From the NCBI GenBank assembly GCA_017539885.1, contig JAFYCC010000070.1:1-28025 (forward strand): a DNA stretch of 28,025 nucleotides, in the 5' to 3' direction. Shown piece by piece: positions 15,923 to 23,241 of the stretch. The translations under genes and the position numbers were made by a program. The notes under the pieces were generated by a model. It was not told where the DNA came from, ran no database searches, and saw only the letters and a list, made by a program, of their open reading frames with translations. How positions within the stretch are numbered: the stretch's first letter is position 1; the number at the start of each line of letters is the position of its first letter. This stretch comes from Oscillospiraceae bacterium (lineage in GTDB: Bacteria; Bacillota_A; Clostridia; Oscillospirales; Oscillospiraceae).

Positions 15923-16150
15923 ATGTTTGAGAAAGTCCGCGATATCCTGGCTGAGCAGCTGGAGATCAACCCTGACACCATAACGATGGAGACCAACATC
16001 ATGGAGGATCTGGGCGCAGATTCTCTGGACGTCGTCGAGCTCATCATGGCGCTCGAGAGTGAGTTCGGCATCATGATCAACGACGAGACGGCTGCCACGC
16101 TGGTCACGGTCAGCGAGATCGTCAAGTTCCTTGAGAACCTCGAAGGCTGA
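15923..16150 (+). CDS. acpP: Acyl carrier protein
   Basis: This small acidic protein of 75 residues carries the phosphopantetheine site Ser34 in [10 protein letters not shown], followed by a helical acidic C-terminus ([21 protein letters not shown]). It carries growing acyl chains in type II fatty acid synthesis. An excellent ribosome site, AGAGGAGG, precedes it. ACP genes usually sit with fab genes or plsX; here it follows jag and no fab gene is in the window. Confidence 0.97.
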   Translation: MFEKVRDILAEQLEINPDTITMETNIMEDLGADSLDVVELIMALESEFGIMINDETAATLVTVSEIVKFLENLEG

Positions 16151-16183
16151 TCAGATCGAACCCGCTGAGTGGACATCAACTCA

Positions 16184-16232
16184 ATAACGAAAAGCCTCCC
16201 GTTCCTCTTCGAAACGGGAGGCTTTTCGTTAT
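16184..16232. terminator. Bidirectional terminator between acpP and cysK
   Basis: A 20-bp perfect inverted repeat (16184-16203 with 16213-16232) with a 9-nt loop. Each arm carries the T-run (CTTTTCGTTAT) for its own direction. It serves the convergent acpP and cysK. Confidence 0.93.
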
Positions 16233-16238
16233 CTTCTG

Positions 16239-17171
16239 TCATTCCGTGAAAAGGGCTGTCGAGTAGTAGCGATCGCCGCTGTCCGGCAAAAGGGCCACTA
16301 TGGTCTTGCACTTGTTCTCCGGCTTTTTCGCCAGCTCGATGGCCGCATGGAGTGCAGCGCCCGAGGAGATGCCCACGGAGATGCCCTCCTTGCGCGCGAG
16401 CAGCTTTGCTGCGGCAAAGGCGTCCGCATTCTGTACGGGGAACACCTCGTCATAGACCGCTGTATTGAGCACGTCCGGCACGAAACCAGCGCCGATGCCC
16501 TGGATCTTGTGCGAACCGGACCTTCCCTCGGAGAGGACAGGAGAATCAGCGGGTTCGACCGCTACGACCCTGACAGAGGGTTTCTGCGACTTCAGGAACT
16601 CACCCGTGCCGGTCACGGTACCGCCCGTACCAACGCCCGCGATGAAAATATCCACTTCGCCTTCGGCATCGCGCCAGATCTCCGGGCCGGTAGTCGCCTT
16701 GTGGATCGCGGGATTGGCCGGATTGACAAACTGCCCGGGAATAAAGCTGTTTGGCAGCTCCTTTGCCAGTTCCTCGGCCTTTGCGATGGCGCCCTTCATT
16801 CCCTTCGCGCCCTCGGTCAGCACCAGCTCCGCGCCGTATGCCTTTAGAATGTTGCGGCGCTCGACGCTCATCGTCTCCGGCATGGTGAGGATGATGCGAT
16901 ACCCTTTTGCTGCGGCGATGGCAGCCAGACCGATGCCTGTGTTGCCGGAGGTCGGCTCGATGATGACGCTGCCCGGGCGAAGCTGTCCCCTGGCCTCCGC
17001 GTCCTCGATCATCGCCTTGGCGATGCGGTCCTTGACGCTGCCTGCGGGGTTGAAGTACTCGAGCTTGACCAGCACGCGTGCCTGCAGGCCCAGTTCCTTT
17101 TCCAGATTTACGACCTCCACCAGCGGAGTGTTGCCGATAAGGTCGAGCGTTCCCTGATATACTTTAGCCAT
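16239..17171 (-). CDS. cysK: Cysteine synthase (O-acetylserine sulfhydrylase)
   Basis: This enzyme makes cysteine from O-acetylserine and sulfide with PLP. In the 310-residue form starting MAKVYQGTLDLIGNTPLVEV, the PLP lysine is Lys47 in NPAGSVKDR, the substrate loop is TSGNTG (74-79) and the phosphate loop is GTGGT (181-185). The frame is open 23 codons further up, but that extension overlaps the end of metY, so the ATG at 17171 is chosen. It begins 22 nt after the metY stop and is almost certainly cotranscribed with it. It therefore falls under the metY leader and LysR-type site. Confidence 0.96.
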   Translation of the reverse strand: MAKVYQGTLDLIGNTPLVEVVNLEKELGLQARVLVKLEYFNPAGSVKDRIAKAMIEDAEARGQLRPGSVIIEPTSGNTGIGLAAIAAAKGYRIILTMPETMSVERRNILKAYGAELVLTEGAKGMKGAIAKAEELAKELPNSFIPGQFVNPANPAIHKATTGPEIWRDAEGEVDIFIAGVGTGGTVTGTGEFLKSQKPSVRVVAVEPADSPVLSEGRSGSHKIQGIGAGFVPDVLNTAVYDEVFPVQNADAFAAAKLLARKEGISVGISSGAALHAAIELAKKPENKCKTIVALLPDSGDRYYSTALFTE

Positions 17172-17193
17172 TTTCTTTTCCGTCCTTTCCGTT

Positions 17194-18474
17194 TCAGACC
17201 GCCGCAAAGCCTCTGTCGAGGTCGGCGAGGATGTCGTCAATGTGTTCCGTACCGATGGAGAGCCGGATCGTGTTGCGATGGATGCCCGCCGAGATCAGCT
17301 CCTCGTCGGTAAGCTGGGAATGCGTCGTAGTCGCCGGGTGGATAACGAGGCTCTTTACGTCCGCGACGTTGGCAAGCAGCGAGAACAGTTCCAGCGCATC
17401 GATGAACCGGAAGGCTTCCGCCTGTCCGCCCTTGATGTCAAACGTGAAGATTGAACCGCCGCCTGCGGGGAAGTATTTCTCATACAGCGCGTGGTCCGGA
17501 TGATCCGGCAGAGAGGGATGGTAGACCTTCTCCACCAGGGGGTGCTTCACGAGATAATCGATGACCTTCTTCGTATTCTCTGCATGTCGCTCAAGGCGCA
17601 GGGACAGTGTCTCTGTGCCCTGCAGCAGCAGGAACGCCGCGAAGGGCGAGATACACGCGCCCGTATCGCGCAGCAGGATGGCACGGATATAAGTTGCGAA
17701 AGCTGCCTTTCCTGCCGCTTCGGTGAAGCGTACGCCGTGGTAGCTTGGATTCGGCTCACTGATCCAAGGATAGCGTCCGCTCGCCGCCCAATCGAAAGAC
17801 CCGCTGTCCACGATCACGCCGCCCAGGGTCGTTCCGTGGCCGCCGATGAACTTCGTCGCGCTGTGAACTACGATATCCGCGCCGTGGTCGATGGGACGGA
17901 TCAGATACGGCGTGCCGAAGGTGTTGTCGATCACGAGAGGCAGACCGTGCTCGTGCGCGAGAGCCGCGATCGCGTCGATATCCGGGATGTCGCTGTTGGG
18001 ATTGCCGAGCGTCTCGATATAGATCGCTTTGGTATTCGGCCGGATCGCCGCCTCCACCTCGGCAAGGTCGTGGACGTTTACAAGCGTCGTCTCCACTCCG
18101 TAGAGAGGCAGAGTGTGTGTGAGCAGATTGGCCGAGCCGCCGTAGATGGTCTTCTGTGCGACGATGTGCTCTCCCTGTGCTGCCAGAGCCTGTATCGTAT
18201 AGGTGATGGCGGCAGCGCCGGAGGCAACCGCCAGCCCTGCGACTCCGCCCTCAAGCGCGGCGATTCTCTGCTCGAAGACACCCTGTGTGGAGTTGGTGAG
18301 TCGTCCGTAGATGTTGCCCGCGTCGGCAAGGCCGAAGCGGTCGGCGGCGTGCTGCGCGTTATGGAAAACATAGCTCGTCGTGGCGTAGATCGGCACCGCG
18401 CGGGCGTCGCTCGCCGGATCCGGCTGCTCCTGTCCGACGTGGAGCTGGAGCGTTTCAAACTTGTAGCTGGACAT
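17194..18474 (-). CDS. metY: O-acetylhomoserine sulfhydrylase (aminocarboxypropyltransferase)
   Basis: This 426-residue Cys/Met-metabolism PLP enzyme probably makes homocysteine from O-acetylhomoserine and sulfide. The N-terminus is FETLQLHVGQEQPDPASDAR. Arg58 and neighbours in NIYGRLTNST and the PLP Lys208 in HSATKFIGGHG are family-typical. The MetY-type insert YPWISEPNPSYHGVRF separates it from shorter gamma-synthases. It heads the metY-cysK unit. Upstream lie a LysR-type palindrome, a promoter and a 13-codon Cys-ending leader ORF complementary to its ribosome-binding region. The start ATG has AAAGGGG 8 nt upstream. Reverse flow (sulfide release) is possible in this family. Confidence 0.95.
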   Translation of the reverse strand: MSSYKFETLQLHVGQEQPDPASDARAVPIYATTSYVFHNAQHAADRFGLADAGNIYGRLTNSTQGVFEQRIAALEGGVAGLAVASGAAAITYTIQALAAQGEHIVAQKTIYGGSANLLTHTLPLYGVETTLVNVHDLAEVEAAIRPNTKAIYIETLGNPNSDIPDIDAIAALAHEHGLPLVIDNTFGTPYLIRPIDHGADIVVHSATKFIGGHGTTLGGVIVDSGSFDWAASGRYPWISEPNPSYHGVRFTEAAGKAAFATYIRAILLRDTGACISPFAAFLLLQGTETLSLRLERHAENTKKVIDYLVKHPLVEKVYHPSLPDHPDHALYEKYFPAGGGSIFTFDIKGGQAEAFRFIDALELFSLLANVADVKSLVIHPATTTHSQLTDEELISAGIHRNTIRLSIGTEHIDDILADLDRGFAAV

Positions 18475-18482
18475 GATATGTA

Positions 18483-18532
18483 CCCCTTTCCTGTTCTTGA
18501 AATCGGTTTTCTGATATGTCGGTCAACAGGAA
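18483..18532 (-). promoter_or_regulatory. Candidate translational attenuator hairpin over the metY ribosome site
   Basis: RNA UUCCUGUU (18525-18532), at the end of the 13-codon leader ORF, is perfectly complementary to AACAGGAA (18488-18495). The latter overlaps the purine-rich AGGAAAGGGG region before metY. The loop is 29 nt. A ribosome halted at the Cys codons would cover the upstream arm and free the metY site. The pairing is seen; its role is inferred. Confidence 0.55.
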
Positions 18533-18564
18533 CGGCCGCACATTCGTTCCGCAGGCTTTTTCAA
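18523..18564 (-). CDS. Putative cysteine leader peptide of metY-cysK (13 residues)
   Basis: A TTG start lies exactly 8 nt after a perfect AAGGAGG (18573-18579). The frame encodes MKKPAERMCGRSC and stops 48 nt before the metY ATG. Cys codons stand at positions 9 and 13, the last immediately before the stop. A strong ribosome site more than 90 nt upstream of metY, beginning near the inferred transcript start, makes little sense unless something is translated here. Short leader peptides rich in the end-product amino acid are classic attenuator sensors; this one would sense Cys-tRNA. The peptide itself probably has no other role. A shorter ATG-started MCGRSC version is possible. Confidence 0.6.
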   Translation of the reverse strand: MKKPAERMCGRSC

Positions 18565-18595
18565 AGTCGCCGCCTCCTTCGCGTTTTCTGAGGAA

Positions 18596-18625
18596 AGCAT
18601 ACGCCACCCCGGAGTGTTTGTCCAA
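18596..18625 (-). promoter_or_regulatory. Promoter of metY-cysK
   Basis: On the minus strand, TTGGAC (18620-18625), 18 bp, TATGCT (18596-18601). The implied start, near 18589, puts the leader ORF ribosome site about 10 nt into the transcript. Elements are imperfect, as expected for an activator-dependent promoter. Confidence 0.55.
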
Positions 18626-18643
18626 TATCGCATCCGGATTCTT

Positions 18644-18666
18644 GGTTATAGGCTCAGGCTATAACC
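18644..18666 (-). promoter_or_regulatory. LysR-type palindromic operator upstream of metY
   Basis: GGTTATAG and CTATAACC form perfect 8-bp arms around 7 bp. The centre lies about 65 bp upstream of the inferred metY transcript start, the standard recognition-site position for LysR activators. The LysR gene ends 37 bp upstream. Confidence 0.65.
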
Positions 18667-18703
18667 AGGGCATCCTTTTCACAGACAGCTTTCTTCCTCC
18701 GCG

Positions 18704-19639
18704 TCAGGCGTGCTCTTCCTGATACTGTTTCAAATAGCGGTCAAGACCCGCGACGTACAGTTCCGCGAGGGGACTCAGAATCATGTTCTTCTTCACGATA
18801 TATCCGATCTCCATCCGGCTGCCGACGGCATCATCCTCCGCGGCGAAAGGTACGGCGACGTAGTCGGCGCCGTTGAGTTCCTCGCAGATCACGCCGGAGC
18901 ACAGCGTATATCCGTTCACTCCCACCATGAGGTTGAGCATCGTGGCGCGGTCGGTGGCATGGATCATGCGGGGATACTCCGCGGTGCTCAGGATCTCCTC
19001 CGAATAATAGAAGGAACCGCTCGCCCCCTGCTCAAACGCAAGACAGGGGTACGGGGCCAGATCTTCAAACCGGATCACGGGCTTTTGCGCCAGCGGATGA
19101 CCTTTCCACAGGTAAACGTATGCGTCGCATTGTGTCAGCGTATGGAATTCCAGCTGATTGGCGCGCAGGAGCTTCTCCAGCGGCTTTCGGTTGAAATCGC
19201 TGAGATAGAGGATACCGAGCTCGCTCTTCCCCGTGAACACGTCATTGATGACGTCACGCGTCCTCGTTTCACGGATCGCGAATTCGTACTCATCCGTCCC
19301 GACGCGTTTGATCAGCTCCACGAAGCTCTTGACGGCAAACGAATAATGCTGCGAGGATACTCCGAACTGCTGTTTACGCACGCCGGCTCTGCCAAAGCGC
19401 TCCAGAAGTCCGTCATACTGCTGGAGCACCTGTCTGGCATAACGAATGAACTCTGTTCCGTCATTGGTCAGAGTGACTCCGCGACCGCTGCGGGAGAACA
19501 GAGTCACTCCCAATTCCTTTTCCAGCTCCTGAACAGCGCCGGTCAGTGAGGGCTGCGCGACGTACAGGATCTCGGAAGCCTTGTTGAGCGACCCCGCTTC
19601 GGAAATCACCACCGCGTAACGAAGCTGCTGGATCGTCAT
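18704..19639 (-). CDS. LysR-family transcriptional regulator
   Basis: This 311-residue protein starts MTIQQLRYAVVISEAG. It has the LysR winged helix-turn-helix (about 15-60, LNKASEILYVAQPSLTGAVQELEKELG) and a periplasmic-binding-like effector domain (about 90-300). The ATG at 19639 is preferred because it has AAGGTG 8 nt upstream and matches family starts; GTG at 19648 and ATG at 19645 are alternatives. It lies directly upstream of metY-cysK in the same direction, with a LysR-type palindrome between. It likely activates sulfur assimilation, perhaps sensing O-acetylserine or a related metabolite as other LysR sulfur regulators do. The effector is unknown. Confidence 0.93.
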   Translation of the reverse strand: MTIQQLRYAVVISEAGSLNKASEILYVAQPSLTGAVQELEKELGVTLFSRSGRGVTLTNDGTEFIRYARQVLQQYDGLLERFGRAGVRKQQFGVSSQHYSFAVKSFVELIKRVGTDEYEFAIRETRTRDVINDVFTGKSELGILYLSDFNRKPLEKLLRANQLEFHTLTQCDAYVYLWKGHPLAQKPVIRFEDLAPYPCLAFEQGASGSFYYSEEILSTAEYPRMIHATDRATMLNLMVGVNGYTLCSGVICEELNGADYVAVPFAAEDDAVGSRMEIGYIVKKNMILSPLAELYVAGLDRYLKQYQEEHA

Positions 19640-19679
19640 GATCATCACACCTTTTCTGTCGACCTATTTATGGCCCTTG

Positions 19680-20309
19680 TCATATCATGTATTCCACGGT
19701 GTTCTCCTCCGTGAGTTCAGTAGCACTGTTGAACAGCAGCACTGCTTCCCGTGTCTCGCTTGGACCGAGGGCATAGGGCCGGATCTCCTGTGTTTCCAGG
19801 CGCTCGACAGGCACGATCCGGTTGCAGCACTCGTCCTGTCCCCGCACGGCCGCTACGTCCTCAAAGGGCAGCGGCTCTGGCATATAGTAGGGGTCGAACA
19901 GATGCACGCCTTCCTCCCCGATGCCCGTCATGAGCACGTAGTGCCATCCATCCAGATCCAGCCGTACGACAGCCGCGCCGCCGCGCCGAAGGGCGCTCAC
20001 AATCCGGCTGTCACTGCTGAAATTCACATCGCGCCCTGCCAGATAGTCGGAGCGGATCGAAAGTCTGCCCGTCTTTCCGAAACCGTCCAGCCAGTGCGAC
20101 AGAAACATCATGGCCGTATGCGAAGTCCCGCTCTTGCCGAAAAAGCCGTCCGACCCGTATGTGTCGAGACAGTAGAGCATGATATTGCGCACGATCTCCG
20201 GCGGAATCTCCTCGCGCTCGAAAAGAAAGCTGACTGCGTTGAGAAGTGAGGTCGGTCCGCAGTCGTATTCCGTGATCTGATAGCGAAGCGGCAGTTTCAC
20301 GGCTCTCAT
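19680..20309 (-). CDS. C39-like papain-fold protein, function unknown
   Basis: This 209-residue soluble protein has a C39-peptidase-like active-site layout: Gln11 and Cys17 in YQITEYDCGPTSLLNAV, His123 in GWHYVLMTG and Asp139 in FDPYY. C39 domains cut double-glycine leaders in peptide exporters, but here there is no ABC transporter part, no signal peptide and no bacteriocin gene. Stand-alone versions are of unclear function. The ATG overlaps the stop of the upstream M20 peptidase, so the two are coupled. About 40 nt separate it from the LysR gene. All catalytic residues seem kept, so activity as a peptidase, amidase or transglutaminase-like enzyme is possible. Confidence 0.8.
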   Translation of the reverse strand: MRAVKLPLRYQITEYDCGPTSLLNAVSFLFEREEIPPEIVRNIMLYCLDTYGSDGFFGKSGTSHTAMMFLSHWLDGFGKTGRLSIRSDYLAGRDVNFSSDSRIVSALRRGGAAVVRLDLDGWHYVLMTGIGEEGVHLFDPYYMPEPLPFEDVAAVRGQDECCNRIVPVERLETQEIRPYALGPSETREAVLLFNSATELTEENTVEYMI

Positions 20310-21400
20310 TCCTCCAATGTCATCAGCTTAAGCGTCAGTTCGGCGCTTTTCACGAGTTCTGCGATCTCCGTGTACTCATCGGCTGTGTGCACAAGTTCCA
20401 TTGCTGAGGCAAGGACCACGCCCCGGAGTCCGTGTCTGACGAACTGGTTGTTGTCGCTGCCTCCGAAAGTATTTACAAGCACCGGCTCCCCCCACCCGAG
20501 TTCTGCGAGCGCCTTACGCAGTCGGCTGACGGCCCGCTCATGTTCCTCGATGCGGTATGCCTGTATCTCTTCCGCCACGCTCAGCTCGACGATGCCTCCG
20601 CGGCGGGTGGCCTCGCGGCGGAATATGTCCTCAATGGACTTGGCCTCGCGCAGCGCGGTCTCGTGGCACAGCGAGCGCACCTCGCCCGTGATACGGATCA
20701 GGCCGGGCACGACATTCTTTCCCTCACCGCCCTCGATCGTACCGAAATTCACAGTCGTATCCGGGTTCGTGCGGCCCGTCCTGATCTGTGCGATTGCGGC
20801 CGCAGCAATGGAGAGCGCGTTGATCCCCTCCTCCGGCGCAAAGCCGGCATGGGCAGCCCTGCCGCGTACTGTGACTTCCAGAGAGAGGAGCGTCGGCGCG
20901 GCGACGGCCGCAGTTCCGACGGGACCCGTGAGATCCAGAACGTAAGCCGTATTCGCGTGGATGCGCGAATAGTCGAACCGGGCGCTTCCAACGCAGTAGC
21001 GCTCCTCCTCCGCTGTGAAAAGAAGTTCTATCTCCGGGTGTTTCAGAACCTTCTCCCGAATCACCGTCAGCGCTTCGAGAATCGCGGCGATCCCGCACGC
21101 GTCATCCGCGCCGAGTACCGTCGTTCCGTCCGACGTTATCCTTCCGTCCGGCCGAAGGATCGCCTTTTTGCCACGGCCCGGCCTCACTGTGTCCATGTGC
21201 GCCGAAAACAGCACCGCTTCGCCGCCGCCCGTACCGGGCAGACGGGCGAAGAGGTTTCCGGCCTCGTCCGATTCGGCGGAAATGCCGAGCCTCTCGAGCG
21301 CTGCGGTCAGGTACGCGCACATGGCCGCCTCCTCACCGCTCTGCGAATCAATGGCCGTGAGTCCAATAAAGCTTTCGATAAGTCTCTTTTCTATTACCAT
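20306..21400 (-). CDS. M20-family metallopeptidase (peptidase T-like)
   Basis: This 364-residue protein shows the two-zinc M20 pattern: His68 and Asp70 in SAHMDTV, bridging Asp99 in GADDACG, catalytic Glu131 and metal Glu132 in TAEEER, Asp156 in VLDLTG and a late His in MELVHTADEY. An M20 dimerisation domain sits in the middle (LEVTVRGRAAHAGFAPEEGINA). It probably cleaves di- or tripeptides in the cytoplasm; tripeptidase T-like proteins are the closest match I recognise. The ribosome site is weak and no clear promoter is seen. It heads a same-strand run that may continue through LysR to metY-cysK. Confidence 0.9.
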   Translation of the reverse strand: MVIEKRLIESFIGLTAIDSQSGEEAAMCAYLTAALERLGISAESDEAGNLFARLPGTGGGEAVLFSAHMDTVRPGRGKKAILRPDGRITSDGTTVLGADDACGIAAILEALTVIREKVLKHPEIELLFTAEEERYCVGSARFDYSRIHANTAYVLDLTGPVGTAAVAAPTLLSLEVTVRGRAAHAGFAPEEGINALSIAAAAIAQIRTGRTNPDTTVNFGTIEGGEGKNVVPGLIRITGEVRSLCHETALREAKSIEDIFRREATRRGGIVELSVAEEIQAYRIEEHERAVSRLRKALAELGWGEPVLVNTFGGSDNNQFVRHGLRGVVLASAMELVHTADEYTEIAELVKSAELTLKLMTLEE

Positions 21401-21605
21401 ATGGCACCGCCGTTCTCCGGAGCGACAATCTGTATCGCATCGTCACATTGGCATGCTTATCAAAGATACGAGGATACGAGGTTTTTTGCCAGACGCAGTT
21501 ATTCAGAAAGCGGCGCCCGCTCCGGTTTTCACGGAAGCGGGCGCATTTTCTCGGGACCGGACTATCGGACTGTGAGGCCGCCTGACACATTTCGCGGTCT
21601 GCGGC
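21401..21605. other. Intergenic region between nifU and the M20 gene
   Basis: It contains a GC-rich inverted repeat, GCGCCCGCT/AGCGGGCGC (21513-21521 with 21536-21544), a likely terminator for nifU on the minus strand though the T-run is poor. There is also a short tandem GATACGAG repeat near 21471-21485. No gene is supported. Confidence 0.55.
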
Positions 21606-22043
21606 TCAGTCCTCCGGGACAAAACCGTCCTCCGGAATATGTTCCGGCTTCAGGCAAGGCGGTTCCTCCTCCGGGTGTTTCGCATAATAGTCCTCAAGCG
21701 CGCCACGGATCGCTTCTTCCGCAAGGACGCTACAGTGCATCTTGTAGGCGGGCAGGCCGTCGAGCGCTTCGGCTACCGCTTTGTTTGTAAGCATCATCGC
21801 CTCCGCGACGGGCTTTCCCTTGATGAGTTCTGTAGCCATCGAGCTCGAGGCGATTGCGCTGCCGCAGCCAAAGGTCTCGAACTTCACGTCCGTGATGACG
21901 CCGTCTTCGATCTTCAGGTACATCTTCATGATATCTCCGCACTTGGCGTTTCCGACCTCGCCGACGCCGTCCGCATCCTCAATGACGCCCACGTTCCGGG
22001 GGTTGCGGAAATGATCCATCACTTTTTCACTGTATAATGCCAT
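21606..22043 (-). CDS. nifU: NifU/IscU-type Fe-S cluster scaffold protein
   Basis: This protein assembles Fe-S clusters with sulfur from the adjacent desulfurase. The 145-residue form starts MALYSEKVMDHFRNPRNVG, with AGGAGG 8 nt upstream; a longer frame to 22127 overlaps nifS and is rejected. The ligands Cys35 and Asp37 (NAKCGD), Cys60 (FGCGSAIASSS) and Cys104 (HCSVLAEEAI) are all present. A short acidic C-terminal extension contains an extra Cys130 (EPPCLKPE). It begins 13 nt after the nifS stop. Confidence 0.96.
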   Translation of the reverse strand: MALYSEKVMDHFRNPRNVGVIEDADGVGEVGNAKCGDIMKMYLKIEDGVITDVKFETFGCGSAIASSSMATELIKGKPVAEAMMLTNKAVAEALDGLPAYKMHCSVLAEEAIRGALEDYYAKHPEEEPPCLKPEHIPEDGFVPED

Positions 22044-22056
22044 ATTTGCAGCCTCC

Positions 22057-23241
22057 TCACAGAATGAACGGCTTCTTGCCGCTTTGCAGCTCTCTCCAGA
22101 TCGGGGAGAAGCTTCGGAGGTATTCAACGACCTCCTTCACGTTTTTGATGATATACCCTACGTCCTCCTCGGTAGCGTCGTCACCCAGTGTCAGGCGCAG
22201 CGAACCGTGCGCCACATCGTGTACGCGTCCGATGGCCAGAAGCACGTGACTGGGGTCGAGCGAACCTGATGTGCAGGCGCTGCCGGAGGAAGCGCAGATA
22301 CCGCGGTCATCGAGCAGGAGCAGCAGCGATTCGCCTTCAATCCCTTCAAAGCAGTAATTCACGTTGCCGGGCAGACGTCGTGTCCTGTCTCCGTTGAGCG
22401 CAGAATGCGGGATTTCCCCGAGGCCGGCAATCAGTCTGTCGCGCAGGGGCCGGATCCTTGCCGCCGTCTCCTCCATCTGCGAGACCGACTCCTTCAGCGC
22501 TGCGGCCATACCGACGATCGCGGCGACATTCTCTGTTCCGGCGCGCTTGCCGCGTTCCTGTGCGCCGCCCTCAATGAGATTGGTCAGGCGTGTACCCTTC
22601 TTCGCATACAGGAATCCGACGCCGCGCGGGCCATGGAACTTGTGCGCAGAGGCCGAGAGCATATCAATACTCTGTGCTTTCACATCGATGGGCAGATGCC
22701 CCACCGCCTGAACGGCGTCCGTATGGAAGGGAACGCCTCTCGCTGCGCAGACCGCGCCGATCTCTGCGACGGGCTGGATCGTTCCGATCTCATTGTTCGC
22801 GTACATGACCGAGACAAGACAGGTATCGTCGCGAATAGCCGCCTCAAGCTCGTCGACAAGCACAAGACCGTCCTCATGCACGGGCAGCAACGTGACCTCA
22901 AAGCCCTCGCTCTCCAGTCTCTGGAGCGTGTGCAGGATGGCATGGTGTTCGAAAGCGGTGGAGATGATGTGTCTCTTTCCTTTTTTCGCGCCCTGCGCGG
23001 CCGCGCTCCGCAGCGCCTGATTGTCCGCCTCGCTGCCGCCGGACGTGAAAAGGATCTCGCCCGGCTCGGCGCCTATCGCGGCGGCGACCTCCGCTCTTGC
23101 GCTCTCAAGCGTCTCTTTTGCCCGCTGTCCGAGTGCGTACAGGCTCGACGGGTTGCCGTATTCCGTCTCCATACACTGCAGCATGGCGTCTATGGCGGCG
23201 CGGCTCATCTTCGTCGTTGCCGCGTTGTCTGCGTATATCAT
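22057..23241 (-). CDS. nifS: Cysteine desulfurase (NifS/IscS type)
   Basis: This enzyme removes sulfur from cysteine as a persulfide for Fe-S clusters and other acceptors. In the 394-residue form starting MIYADNAATTKMS, the PLP lysine is Lys201 in SAHKFHGPRG and the catalytic cysteine is Cys323 in ASSGSACTSGS. AGGAGG lies 7 nt before the ATG. The ATG overlaps the stop of the MOSC gene, giving translational coupling, and nifU follows. The tRNA thiolase gene mnmA, often found next, is absent. A longer frame to 23346 is only overlap with the MOSC gene. Confidence 0.96.
   Translation of the reverse strand: MIYADNAATTKMSRAAIDAMLQCMETEYGNPSSLYALGQRAKETLESARAEVAAAIGAEPGEILFTSGGSEADNQALRSAAAQGAKKGKRHIISTAFEHHAILHTLQRLESEGFEVTLLPVHEDGLVLVDELEAAIRDDTCLVSVMYANNEIGTIQPVAEIGAVCAARGVPFHTDAVQAVGHLPIDVKAQSIDMLSASAHKFHGPRGVGFLYAKKGTRLTNLIEGGAQERGKRAGTENVAAIVGMAAALKESVSQMEETAARIRPLRDRLIAGLGEIPHSALNGDRTRRLPGNVNYCFEGIEGESLLLLLDDRGICASSGSACTSGSLDPSHVLLAIGRVHDVAHGSLRLTLGDDATEEDVGYIIKNVKEVVEYLRSFSPIWRELQSGKKPFIL

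Noticed and set aside
18475..18600. SAM riboswitch or T-box upstream of metY
   Set aside because: I could not find the conserved S-box core or T-box sequence, and there is no leader terminator. The leader ORF explains the region better.
21471..21485. Tandem GATACGAG repeat
   Set aside because: Only two short copies in a non-coding gap; likely chance.
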